Below, piece by piece: positions 10,814 through 22,215 of a stretch of DNA of 64,000 nt. A program made the position numbers and the translations under genes. The notes under the pieces were generated by a model. That model was not told where the DNA came from, made no database searches, and saw only the letters and a list, made by a program, of their open reading frames with translations. Source of the stretch: Atrichornis clamosus (taxonomy: Eukaryota; Chordata; Aves; Passeriformes; Menuridae); assembly GCA_013400975.1 (NCBI GenBank), contig WBMZ01003014.1, forward strand, positions 124,001 to 188,000, in the 5' to 3' direction. Every line of letters starts with the position of its first letter. Positions within the stretch are counted from its first letter, which is position 1.

Positions 10814-13800
10814 TTTCATTCTGTTCACCTTGGAGAAAGCCAGTTCACTTATCTAATGATGTACTCACTGAACAAATTGGGTTAGAAACCACTATTTAAA
10901 ATTATTTAACTAATTTTAGACTTTTTCAAGTGAATCTAAAGAAACTACAAAATTCTAAACTCTCCTAAAACACATTTTACTTTCGGAGAATATTACAATG
11001 TGTTCTGCGTTCACCTTGAAATTGGGCTGATTCTGTTAGTGTATCTTCCAGCATACTTGAAATGAATTATAAAATTGTACAAGGTGGACAGCACAGGTGT
11101 CCAGAAATCCTTTTTCTTTCCTATCTCAGAAAAACTTTCTGACAATGCAGTCGTCTAAAAACACCGTTCTAGGAATCTGAGGCTTTGGCATCCTTAAAGA
11201 TAATTAAATTACAAAAGTTTTGTTTGTTAAATCTCTATCCATTACAAATTCAGCTGAACAGAAGGCCGCACCTTTTCACCCCCACGCCCCCTCCAGCCCA
11301 TGGTTTCCCAATCCCTGGCAGAAGTACTGTGGTGCCAAAACTCTCCCAGCCTGACACAACTAAGGTTAATATGATGGCATTTGTCCCTGCTCTAGTACTC
11401 TCTGGTGAGCATAAGCTAAGACTATTAACATCAAATTTTTTCCGCACAGGTTTTGCATTTAATTATAGAGTAAGGTCGCTGTGTGCTCCAAGAGCAATCA
11501 TCTTACTGACATGTTATTCTGAAGCCAGCCTTCATTCAGTGTGACACGTGCTGGTTATGCACTAGGAAATAGAGCTATAATGAAGTGAGGCTGGGGAAAA
11601 ATACACTGGAATCTAAAGTAATGCCAGCTAAGAAAGAGCTTATCTTTATTAGTAGTAGTATATTTAATAAACAAACTTTCAAGCCTACAGAAGAAAAATA
11701 CAGATGAGAGCTTTATAGGATAGATATAAAAGCCTTGCATAATAAATGTGTTTACTGAGTTACAACTACTTTCTATTTTATGCTAAAATAATTAAAAGAA
11801 AAAAAAAACCAGGTTGAAACAAATGGAGACGCTTACAATTATGATGTGAAGGGGAACAAAACCCTCCTAAGGTAGAAGACAAGCGTATATTCCAGGTCAT
11901 GGCTTATAAGCACCTTTGGACAGGATCCAACATTTTGTATAAAGTGCATCACGAATTCTTACGTTCACTTGCGGGACCAATTTAAAAATCCATTGAGGGA
12001 CCTGGCAAAACTTTCTAAAATAAGTAAATATTGCTGATAACCAGTTTTGGATTTGGACTGTTCCTGACATCACCTAACCAGCCTTCTTAAAAAGATATTT
12101 CTGTCATGACCTATGAACTTGAGGCTGCAGAGGTGGTGAGGATCCTCCTTCTTCCGGGCCAGCCCCGTGCAGTGCAGAGCTGGAGTTTGTTCGGCAAGTT
12201 CTGAGCTGGGACTGGGCATTTCTCACTGAACTCTTCACTTCGCTTGTGCTGTATCCTGACAGCCCGTGCCAGGTTTATCCCTCGCACCTAACAATTACAT
12301 CTTGACTTGATCTGGGGTTTTGTCGCACAGGACAGGGTGGAAATCACCATGGTTCCCGAAGCATGATTGAGGCTTAAGACCTGGCACAGTGTATGGGGGT
12401 TTTTTTGTTATTTTCCTAGAGTACAATAATTGCAGCAAAAAGTGATCAAATTTTTTACAAGTTGCAACAGGAGTTCTGAAGATTTCAAAGCTGATTGCTA
12501 TGCTGGATATATTTTCAGGGTCCTTGCTTCTCTATTTCAAGACAAAAACCTGTCACTATAGAATGAATTGCTCTTACACTATAAACAAATAATTAGACTT
12601 TCATTTTCAAGTTTCCAAATTACATAAAAATGATCTTGAAATAGAGAAGGTCCCATTCGTATTTCCTAGACTTTTGGTTTTCACACCTCTCTGACTCACT
12701 GTGGGCTAATACAAAAGGTACATTAAGAGCTCTTTGGTACCCAGCTCTGTCTTTCCTCATTTCTCGTGCCCACCTAGCATGAGTGCATTCGTTTTATAGG
12801 TGAATCCAACCCTAAGTAATTTACACTGTTTTATAAGGAACCTATTCCAGGAACAGTATCATGAAAAAATCCCTGTTCAAAGTTTGATCAGGGTCAAAGC
12901 TTTGTGAGAGCACTATAACGTCCTTTTTGTTTTTTCTAGATTCTTATTTCTATTTTATGGTTCTTATTATAAAAAGACATTGCATAGATTACTTTGTACA
13001 TTCTAGCTGCACTCCTAGAGGTGCATTCTTTAGTATTTTCCATAATACACTTCACATCTGGAGGATATTATTTGCATAACAAGTTTCTGCCAAGACCAGC
13101 GTCTTAAACAAAATTCCAAGAATATTAACTCACAGCAGAATGTTATAGCAAGCTCCATGTGACAACCACTCAAAAATAAAATAATTTCCTAAGAAAATAT
13201 GCTGATTTCTGTGCTGTACCTGGAAACAAAGCTTCTGGGGGCAGAAGCAATCTGTTTGGAAGCTGACTGTGTTCCTGTGAGGACACATAATTCAGTGCCA
13301 ATCCTGTTATACCCTTAATTAATTTGCAGACTATAGAAGCCAGCCCAATGAAACAGCAGCATCCAAGAGGTTTAAGCTCCCTACATTCCAGTCATACACA
13401 GCCCCATAGCCAGGTCTGGGAAAACTGGAATAGCCTTGCAGGCCGTGAGCCCCGACTGTGATTCACCTGGCCTTTGATCCTTTTATTAACTTTGATTCTG
13501 ATCTGCCCCTCAAATTATTATAAGCTATTTTGGACCTTCTTCAGCAAAAAAACAAGACAAAGCTAATATTCTTCTATTATCAAAGCAGTTTTCCACCATG
13601 GCTTTGACATAAATTCTCCTTTACTTTTAGCATGACCTGGCACAGCAAGAGTCTTCTGACAAAAGCATTGCTCTGAGGAAAGCTTTATAATTTGTTTATG
13701 CCGTGCATGTCTTTGTATCTTTTCTTTTATAACTTCAGTTTTACATGATTATTTCTGTTCTCAAGCACTTCCAAGCTTGTATGTGATCTGCATATTAAGG

Positions 13801-16800
13801 TTTCCAATTCTAGAAACACAAATAATTTCTTTACTTCTATGGCAAACAAGTATCAGCTCTTATTACTACTGTCAAGTAATTAACACAAATTAATCTTACA
13901 CTTCACTACGAAACCAACAGAAATTAAAAAAATAAAAATAAAACCCACAAAAACCTCATGGTAGCAATCTGAACAACTCAAAAAATGGGAACTCTTTTAA
14001 TTTCTAAACTAACAACCTTTTAGTTATAGAGTAGCTACAGTATAATAACATGTAATCTATTATAAAACAATTCCTATATCTAAACCTTTCTTATTTGCAT
14101 TTCTACAAGAAATTTTCTTAAGATGCCAAAACCCTCAACAAATTGATGCTACAATATTTTCTAGGGAACGTAATAGTAAAAAGAAAGATATTTAAAATAT
14201 TGTCACTAAAACTCCAGAGATTAATTTATTTTAGCTTGCACACTAAAACAGATCCAGTATTAATATTTCAGTAAAAATAGGTAGACTAGCACTTTTTTAT
14301 AGCCCCGTTGTCAAAAAAAAAAAATTCTTTCAGAGAAAACCAATAATTTAGGAAGAAATTATATCTGTGGGAAACAAACAGAAAAAAGTCTCACTGTCGT
14401 GAGGAGATTTTTCCTCAACTAACTATTTCAGAGTTCTAGAAAATCCTGCAAAATTCTTGCTGATATTCTGTTGCTAGAAAGTTGCCATGGTGTTGGCTTT
14501 TACTGCTGGCTCTCTTTTCCTGCACGAACGTGAAACATATTAGATTCTCCATATGGGCTATATTCATTAAACTAGTCAAAGATGACTATAATCTTCCAAC
14601 AAATTGTCATAGAATTTTAAAGAATAAGAAATAACATTAAGAAACAACCTAAAACCACAGACCTGAACAATTAAAGCTGATTAGTAACTGTTTCATATAT
14701 GCATATGCATGCTATATTTACGTGTAAATGCATTTTGAAAGGTGTTCATATTATTCTGCAATAACCAAAATGATTATGGCTTACACATAACAGCTTTCCC
14801 AAGTTTATAAGCACTGCAGACTTTAATAGTACAACATTTTGGCCTTTTTATGATAGAGATGATGCAGGGCAGGGAGATTTGGAGAGCTGAAAGTTCAAGG
14901 CCATGTTAGCAGCGGTGTGACATCAGACATCTGCTAACCAACTCAAAATCATACCTGCCATTCCTGTTCTAGCCTTCCCTCTGCGTGAAGGGTCTTTACC
15001 CTCATCAGTCTAACTCAACCACAGTCAAACATTTTTTTAAAGATTGATTTTATACCACCTTGATTTCTTAATAATATATTCTGGCTGTTCTTTTGATTTG
15101 TTTTATCATGCTAACCAAGGCTTTAGTCTCCAGGGGCTGCAGACTCCCAGTGCACCCCTGAACCTGGCTGCATTTAGTCATGTGGCCTGTCCTGGGGCAT
15201 TTCAGCAAGCTGATGCTTTACTAGGACTACCTGAGTGCAGAGTATCCAACCTAGTCCAAGTCTTGGATATCATTACGGAAAGCCCTAGAAAGGGAAAATG
15301 TGGTCAACTTGGCTATGTTTAGCGTGTATTTGTTAAGTGTTTACAGTCACCACAAAAGCCAGTGTGAGCTCAAATTTGTCCTAATTTTCGTCCAGAGCCT
15401 CAGAGTTGTTCAGGACACGGTGTCACCCGCTGTGGAGCACTGTGGAATACCTACTGCTGCTACTTGCAGCATAATTAAGCTTTTCCTTTTGGCGGAAAAC
15501 CCATCTAGATATCAGAGTGTCCATGCCTGATTAATTCCTACAGAAGTGGAAAGAATGGCAGTTGTAACAAGAACACAAATGGGAACTGGTCATGGAGCAT
15601 GGTCTGGTTAAGTAAATCACTTTTCTGCTCAAGAGCTGCTTCCTCTGCCTGTATACTTTAACCAGTCAGCACAGACAACCACAGCTTTGTTTTCTTGGCT
15701 TGCTTGCTCACTTGCTTGGTTAAACATGAGTGGTAGCTGCAAATTGAGGTGTTGCTAACTGACACATCTGAAGAAACAAACTGAAGCATTCTTACTAATT
15801 TCAATAACTTAAATGCTTCTACATAAGAGAAAGCAAACAGAACGAAAAGAAATTTTTCTATCAGCAGCCAAATTGTATAGCCTTGATAGTTTCCAGAATA
15901 GCTTCATGACACCATGAACCAGACAAATAAACACAAGTCCTTGTTGGAAATGGCATGTTTGTGCAGTTTGAATTCATTAAGTTCTCCATGGTAAATTGAG
16001 ATAATTCTCAATTTTGCTTCTGTGGGTAGAGAAAAGGCAGAACCCCTTCCCAGACAAAACAATATACATCAACCCCCCTCTGCCAGCTTACAATAAAGGA
16101 AATCATAATCAAGCAGTGCAAAAGAAACACATTTTTCTTTCCTAAAAGCTATTTACTTCATTGAGTAAAAAGCTTCAGCTCTGAGATATGCATGTTTTGT
16201 TCTTTTTTCCTTCCACCAAATGTCAGTCATTTGACATAACTTCAGATATTCTCAATTCTTGCATAAAAAAAGATGCCTCTAACTCCACCTTATACTGAAA
16301 TGATTCGTTTCTAGGAGAGTAACACGTACATTTGTAACCCTAAAAAATAATAGTTGCAATAGCCACCTATATTGCTTTCCATTTATCCAAAGCTTTATCC
16401 TCTGGTTTATAACCCCAAAGATTCCTAATGGGATATTTCGTTGTATGATGCAGAAATAGCTAATACAGGGTTAGTTGTGGAAGTCTGTGTGTGTGAGTTA
16501 TGAGAGAAGTGGGTCTTTCATTAAGGTTTCTTGTATTTCTATTGGAGCAACAATTTTAAATTATTTTTTTTATTAAACTTGAGGCACCTGTAGATATTTC
16601 CTTTTTCTCCTCACTCTTTTTAAGAAATTCCCTAAATTAGACCACAACAATTTCCAGAAAAACCTCAGTTAGAAATTCCTTCGTTATCAATTGCTGCTGG
16701 AGAACAATGGTTACATCTAAAATATAGCCCATGAAAAGGCAAAATTTTGATTAACCACAAATTACAGAAAAGTGGGTCTGTCAATCTCCTTTGTAATTTA

Positions 16801-17234
16801 ACTTGTTTAGATCTCTCCCAAGGAAAATCCATTGTTCCATTCCTGAGAGATTTTTTTCTAACTAGCTCCTGAAGATCTGCAGTGATGGGGTTCTCCAGCT
16901 CCTCAACATGCTTTTACAAGCTCAGGTTTAACAGCCTGCTCCAACATAACTTACGTATTTATTTTTCTCCATTATTTGTAATCTCACGGTTGAATACTCA
17001 GTAAACAAAAGAAATTTCCTGTGGGAGACGGGAGGCCTGTTAATGAGCTAGCTGAAGGCAGGGGTCTTTACAGCCTTCTGGACCTGACCTATTTCATCAC
17101 TCAACTTGGATCATGGACTTTGCTATTATTATTCTGGGGATTTTTTCTACTTGAGGACAGGTAATTGTTTTTACCTTCCTCCTGCAGGAATCCTTAATGC
17201 TGACCCCTACTGTGACCAGCTGGTCATCTTTGGA
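10814..17234. other. long AT-rich non-coding stretch
   Basis: This is the most gene-empty part of the window: between about 11.75 and 15.0 kb there is no open frame of 60 codons on either strand. It contains short A runs, homeodomain-like TAATTA cores (for example CTTAATTAATTTGC near 13317) and a 12-bp palindrome at 14699-14710. Nothing here looks like an exon or an RNA gene. Confidence 0.6.
14699..14710. promoter_or_regulatory. POU-like perfect palindrome ATGCATATGCAT
   Basis: The 12-mer is identical on both strands. It contains two overlapping ATGCATA or TATGCAT half sites, which resemble the dimer sites of POU-homeodomain factors. Its surroundings, about 14690-14940, are non-repetitive. 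Binding is an inference from motif shape only. Confidence 0.25.
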
Positions 17235-17250
17235 TTTTTTTTTTTTTTTT
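17235..17250 (+). repeat. T16 run
   Basis: Sixteen uninterrupted T residues are followed directly by AG. The run could act as the pyrimidine tract of a 3' splice site on the plus strand, or could be a simple homopolymer. Confidence 0.85.
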
Positions 17251-17252
17251 AG

Positions 17253-17308
17253 AGACTGCCTTTACTTGCGGAAAAGCAGTGTTTGCAGATGGAATTTTAC
17301 AACTAAAG
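17253..17308 (+). other. exon-like 56-nt segment (weak candidate)
   Basis: The segment is bounded upstream by T16 plus AG and downstream by CTAAAG followed by GTAGGA, a moderately good 5' splice site. Two of three frames are open across it. One reads TAFTCGKAVFADGILQLK and stays open into a 60-codon frame ending at 17461. No protein family is recognisable, the length is not a multiple of three, and such signal pairs arise by chance in tens of kilobases. Transcript evidence would be needed. Confidence 0.15.
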
Positions 17309-18119
17309 GTAGGAGAAAGCAATAGCACAACTCTTACATCTTTCTTCCACACCACAGGAAAATCTAACCTTCTAACATTTCTAGCTCAGTTGGAAGCAAG
17401 AAAAATTAGAGATCTCACAAGAGAAGTTGAGATCAAGAACTTCAAATGGTTAAGTATTTGAAACAAGCATCGTATCTCTTGAGCCAGCCCAGCAGTGGAC
17501 ATTTTTTAGATTATCCCATTCATAAGTTCAGACACCTTTTTGCAGCAGCAAAAATTTACCACTGTTTGTGCTGCTAACACAAAAATCCAAAGAAGGTGAA
17601 GAGATTTGATCTACAGTTTCTTGACATCTAAAGCCCAATTAAGAAGACCACTGTCTATGGAATCACATCAGCCTCATGGCTTTCTCTCTTGGCTAATCCG
17701 AGTTCATGCGGACTGAAGTTTCCCTTACCTGGAGTTTGTAACTTTTTGGGGAAGGAAATGCCTGCATCTATCCCACTCATGTTCTTGGCAATTTTGGGGG
17801 TCATACTGAGATTTTCCCTGAGTCTTGGAGCATGGACTGGATCCAGCTGCTGTGTCTCCTGACTACTGATGAGCCCAGTGCTGCTCCAGTGTCAGCTCTG
17901 CCTCCTTATTAGCAAAGGCACTAACTTGCCTGTCTCCAGGCTATCAGATCTGACACAGAGGTGCTTCATCCACATGAATCTAATAAATGGTGCCTACACA
18001 CACAAATACACTTGACCCACTTGTGATGAGTGTGTTTCAGAATCAACTATTTATCTCCCTCCACATTTTAGAGCTGGATTTAGCTCAGGAACAAAATGCT
18101 GTAGGGGTTGAACACTCTT

Positions 18120-18260
18120 GAAAGTCTCACTTTATAAATTGCTGTATTATAATTACAGCCCAATTAAAATTCAGTGTTACTCTCTTCATTAATTATCATC
18201 TTGAGCCTTACAAATAAGCTGGGAGAGACTGCTGCTCTGTAGAACACGCCGCTATCCCCC
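18120..18260. promoter_or_regulatory. homeodomain-motif cluster (enhancer candidate)
   Basis: Three homeodomain-type cores lie within about 46 bases: TAATTA at 18150-18155, CAATTAAA at 18161-18168 and TTAATTA at 18189-18195. The surrounding sequence is complex and non-repetitive, with no open frame. This composition is typical of conserved non-coding elements near developmental genes. Conservation cannot be seen in a single sequence, so the call is an inference. Confidence 0.25.
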
Positions 18261-21200
18261 TCCTGCTTTGACTTTGAGAAAACCGTGGCTGAGTTCTGTG
18301 CTTCAGTATTAGGGAGCACAGCAGGAAGACCCCCTGGCTGGCACCCTCAGCCTCACAACCACTCCATGACTCACAAATGCTCAAAACTCTCCACCAAATT
18401 TAATTGGAGTATCAGAAGGCATCAAGAACTCAAAGTCCTGGGAACAGCAATGTAACTGGGGGCCATGGGATGAGGATTCACAAAGTTGTTCATAGGACAA
18501 CTAAGCCCACAACACCAAGGCTGCACAGGCAGACTCAGATACTGCACGAACTCATCCTGCTCCTCCTAAAACAATAACAATTCACTTCCTCAACCCTAAT
18601 TTGTGAAGGTGTTTCCCCTGTCCTTCTGGGACCCACGTGAAGGCACAATAAAGTCTGCAGGAGGCTGGACCTGGATCAAGTCACTGCTGATAGATGATGA
18701 TAAGTTCACAAGTCCAGTTTGAAGGGGCAAGAACCCCTGATTCCAGCTGTATTTACAAATACAGTGACACAGGAACTCATTGCAATTTAGTAATTTAGAA
18801 ATTGCTACATTCCCAAGGGAGAAAATACAATAATTTATTACTATTATCCACACCTTGCATTTCACAGAGAATTATCGGGAATCAGACCAGCAGGAATATA
18901 ATTTCCAGTTATGGCCACTGTAACATTCCCCCGTACAAAGCAAGTGCCTCCACAGATTGTTGCCCAGTGCCATACATACATTTTTGGTCCAACCAAAGCT
19001 TAATCACCTTTCCTTGCACCAAAAAATATCTGGTCACAAACTGAGCAAAAATATCATTTCTCTTATATCCTTCTCATTCCACAACCAACTAAAATATGGT
19101 TTTGTTTGTCAGACAAGTCATTTAGACTGATCACTACTGTGTGCTTGAACCATCTGAAATAACTTTTCCCAATTCAGTTTACTGATTTTAGTTGATCCAA
19201 TGCACTATTCCATCTCTAATTAAATGAGTAAAATCATAGTACATTAGCTCTTTAATATCCTTTTTCTTTAAGTAAAAGACATAAAAGTAGGAAGGGCTGT
19301 TTCTTTCTGTTAAAACACAACATAGATCTACCCTCAAGCAAGATGTTTTCCAGCAGCTTGACTCTTATTCCAAATTAGTAACCACATCCTTTGCACAGGT
19401 GTTGAAAACCCAAAAGGATTCAACTATCATTAGAAGAAATGTCTAGCTATAACAAGAGAACAATGTGAAACAAAAGGGACTATAGTGAAAGAACGACTAA
19501 ACACACACGTACTTTAAAAGCTGCTTCTGTCTTAATAACATCTGCCAATTTCTCTGTTGTGTTCAGAAACTAAAGATCAAAGCCTCTCTCGGTTGGGCAG
19601 GTTGGGAATGGGGATCATGACAACAGGTGAGGAATGGGCTGCTCCAGGCTTCCAGGGGAGCGTGGGAGGAGCGCACTGCCGGCTTCCACACCATGAACTG
19701 TGTGGAGGATGGCTGTGAGGGAGGTTTTGGACAAGATTTTATGATATCTCACACTTCCCTCAGGGATTCCGATGAGCTTTCTCTTTTCCTTCATGCTGGC
19801 CAATATCCCAGTGCACTGTTTATTTCTTTCAGATAGTTATTGAATATGAGAACATGGATCTGTACTTGATATGCTGAGCACATTAATTGCATTTTTTTCC
19901 CCTCCTTATTTTGTTTGCTGCTCTGTATCTATGTTTTAAATATGCTTTCTATCCAACAAAAGGCTAATAGTTATTCTGAATTATACATGATTCCCAGGGA
20001 CAGGCAGACCTTTCTTCTCCAATATATATATACAAAACAAAAATAAAGCTCAAAAGAAATGTCTGAGATAATTAGAAAAAACAGTGTCATATATACTGAC
20101 AAAAAAGAGACCCATCAGGTAGCATATGTAAAATGATATTCCCAGTTATCAAAGCACTCATTTCTAGTCACAAACTGATTTTCATTTCTTCCTCTCTGGC
20201 ACTGAAGCAGCGGGATTTGGAATCTTGCTGCTTTTTCTTTTAACTTTACATCGGTTTTATATTTGGGCAACATAAAGGTTGATTTTACATTTCTTTCAGC
20301 ATACAGTCAATCAACAAAATCAGCATGTCTTCCAAAACCAGAGTTAACTTTCCATCTTTCCTCAGAGGGTCTGCAAAATGTAATTAATGCTTGCAAAGCA
20401 CTGGAATATTCTTGTGTAGAAAGCGCTAACTTACTGCCAAGCTTTTAATACAGGCAGCGCTGGTTCTGCCCAAATTCCCAAATGTGACTCAGGGATTCAA
20501 AAAGGAGCACTGACATACAAACAAGAAACAGCTGAGGGCTTTCAAGGTACAACCCAAAAAGAGCCCCCAAAATATCTACCCCAGGACTACTCAACTCTGT
20601 GTGTACAAAATGCACCAAGCCCCTTCCCGTCTGATCTCAGACTCTTCAGGCATTAGGGACTGGGTTTCTGAACTTCCTCTGAGCTATTTACTTCTGGCCT
20701 GAAGAGCTACACATCCAGCTCCCAGACACTCAGGAAGTAGACAGGCACCTGAAATTTAGTTTTCATCTACTATGTGGCTGAACATACTTTGGCTAAACTC
20801 AGTTGTAAAAAGCAGCATCACAGAGAGAAGACAGGCGTGGGGGTTTGTCCTCTGCTTCTATGTCTTTTCCTTAAGTTATTTCACGAAACACAAAGAAATG
20901 ATTTTCTGCAGAGATTTGGATTGGCTATCCCCAGTTATGAGGATTGGGACCTGCATTGCCTTTGGTTTGCAAATGCTTTTACAACGGGGCAGAAGGAGGC
21001 TGCCCACCCCATGTGCCTGTTCCAGCAGGCCACGAGCTCTGCAAGACAAGAAGAGACTCAATACAAAAATACCACAACTTCTTGGTGCATGCTCCAAATG
21101 CTAAATATGACTAACTTCAGGATTTTTATGACACTCTGTGCATCACATCAGTTGTTTCCAATTCCAGTTTGAATTAAAGATCACACATGACATCAAAGTT

Positions 21201-21874
21201 TTTAACTCTTTAAAGAAAAAAAGTATACCCATTACCCAGACATGCTTAGACCCTGGACAAACTAAATTCCATTTGGGATCTCTAGCAGAAACACTTTCAT
21301 AGTGAAGTCTCAGGGTTATCTGAGTCATGGGTTAGTAGATGACTTGTCTTGGGCAGTTAACCTTTCCTTTAGGTGCAGTATATGATCTTTGCAGTAACTG
21401 AGTCAAGTAGGGGGAGAAATAGCACAAGCTATTTACTAGAGGTCACATTTTTAATCACAAAATATCAGCAACATCTGCCCTAAAGCTATTAAGCCTTTCA
21501 ACTAAAACAAAACACAAAAAAAGTAAAAACACAAAAGAAGCCCTCCCACTGAAGGAGTGCTTTAAATGTCTTTAAATGTCTTAAAAACAACAGTAGAGAA
21601 TAATGAAAATGCAGAGGACTGAATTTATCGGCAGACGGACAGCATTTTTAGCAGCCTGGGGGCAGGAAGTTTGTTGGAGAGATGGAGGTCTTTGTAAACC
21701 CTTTGTTAGCAATGGACTTAAAAAGTATTGGATTAAAGCCATTGCTGTGGCGATCTAAGTCAGAGGCCTGCAGTTAAATGTTTCCATCAGCCGTGTGAGA
21801 AGAAAGCCAGCAGCACATCCTATGCTCGTCGAAAGCTTGTGTTTGACCTTGGGTAAGGGGAAATAGGAGAAGCA
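18261..21874. other. non-coding stretch without recognised genes
   Basis: Short open frames occur, the longest being 132 codons at 20774-21172 on the plus strand, overlapped by a different 110-codon frame. None has a recognisable domain. A 10-bp unit TTTAAATGTC is tandemly duplicated at 21561-21580. No other structure is seen. Confidence 0.55.
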
Positions 21875-22215
21875 AATCGTAGGTGGGAGAGGTTTGCCCT
21901 GCTTACAGAGCGAGGCACGGGGCGCTGGCGGCTCCAGGGGCTGCCAGCGGGGACACGGAGCTGCTGGGAAACGCACCCGGGCCTGCCGCAGCTCAGAGCA
22001 CAGGCCCCAAGACGCTCTTTGGAGGGGCTGCTTCTTTTCTCTGGTTTCATCCTCAGGACCCTGCAGTGCTCAGTGCCCAAAGCATGCCTTTCTGGCTGCT
22101 CTGATCAATCCCTGCGGTCAGGAAGGGCTCCCCAGGAGACCGCACGAGCTCCTGCACTGGGTGCAGTCACCGCTCCTGAAGTTATCACACTGGACTTCAC
22201 TGTAACACCCTCTGC
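21875..22215. other. CpG-richer, GC-rich patch
   Basis: About 16 CpGs by hand count lie in some 340 bases, with GCGAGGCACGGGGCGCTGG-type sequence around 21908-21926. Open frames overlap on both strands (21894-22205 plus and 21820-22080 minus among others) and give alanine, glycine, arginine and proline-rich translations typical of chance reading of GC-rich DNA. No promoter elements stand out. It may be an orphan CpG island or a local GC excursion. Confidence 0.35.

Noticed and set aside
13070..14100. Two ATTTGCAT octamers (13070 and 14093) as a POU-site cluster
   Set aside because: A rough estimate gives about four octamers by chance in 64 kb of DNA this AT-rich, so these add nothing beyond the palindrome at 14699.
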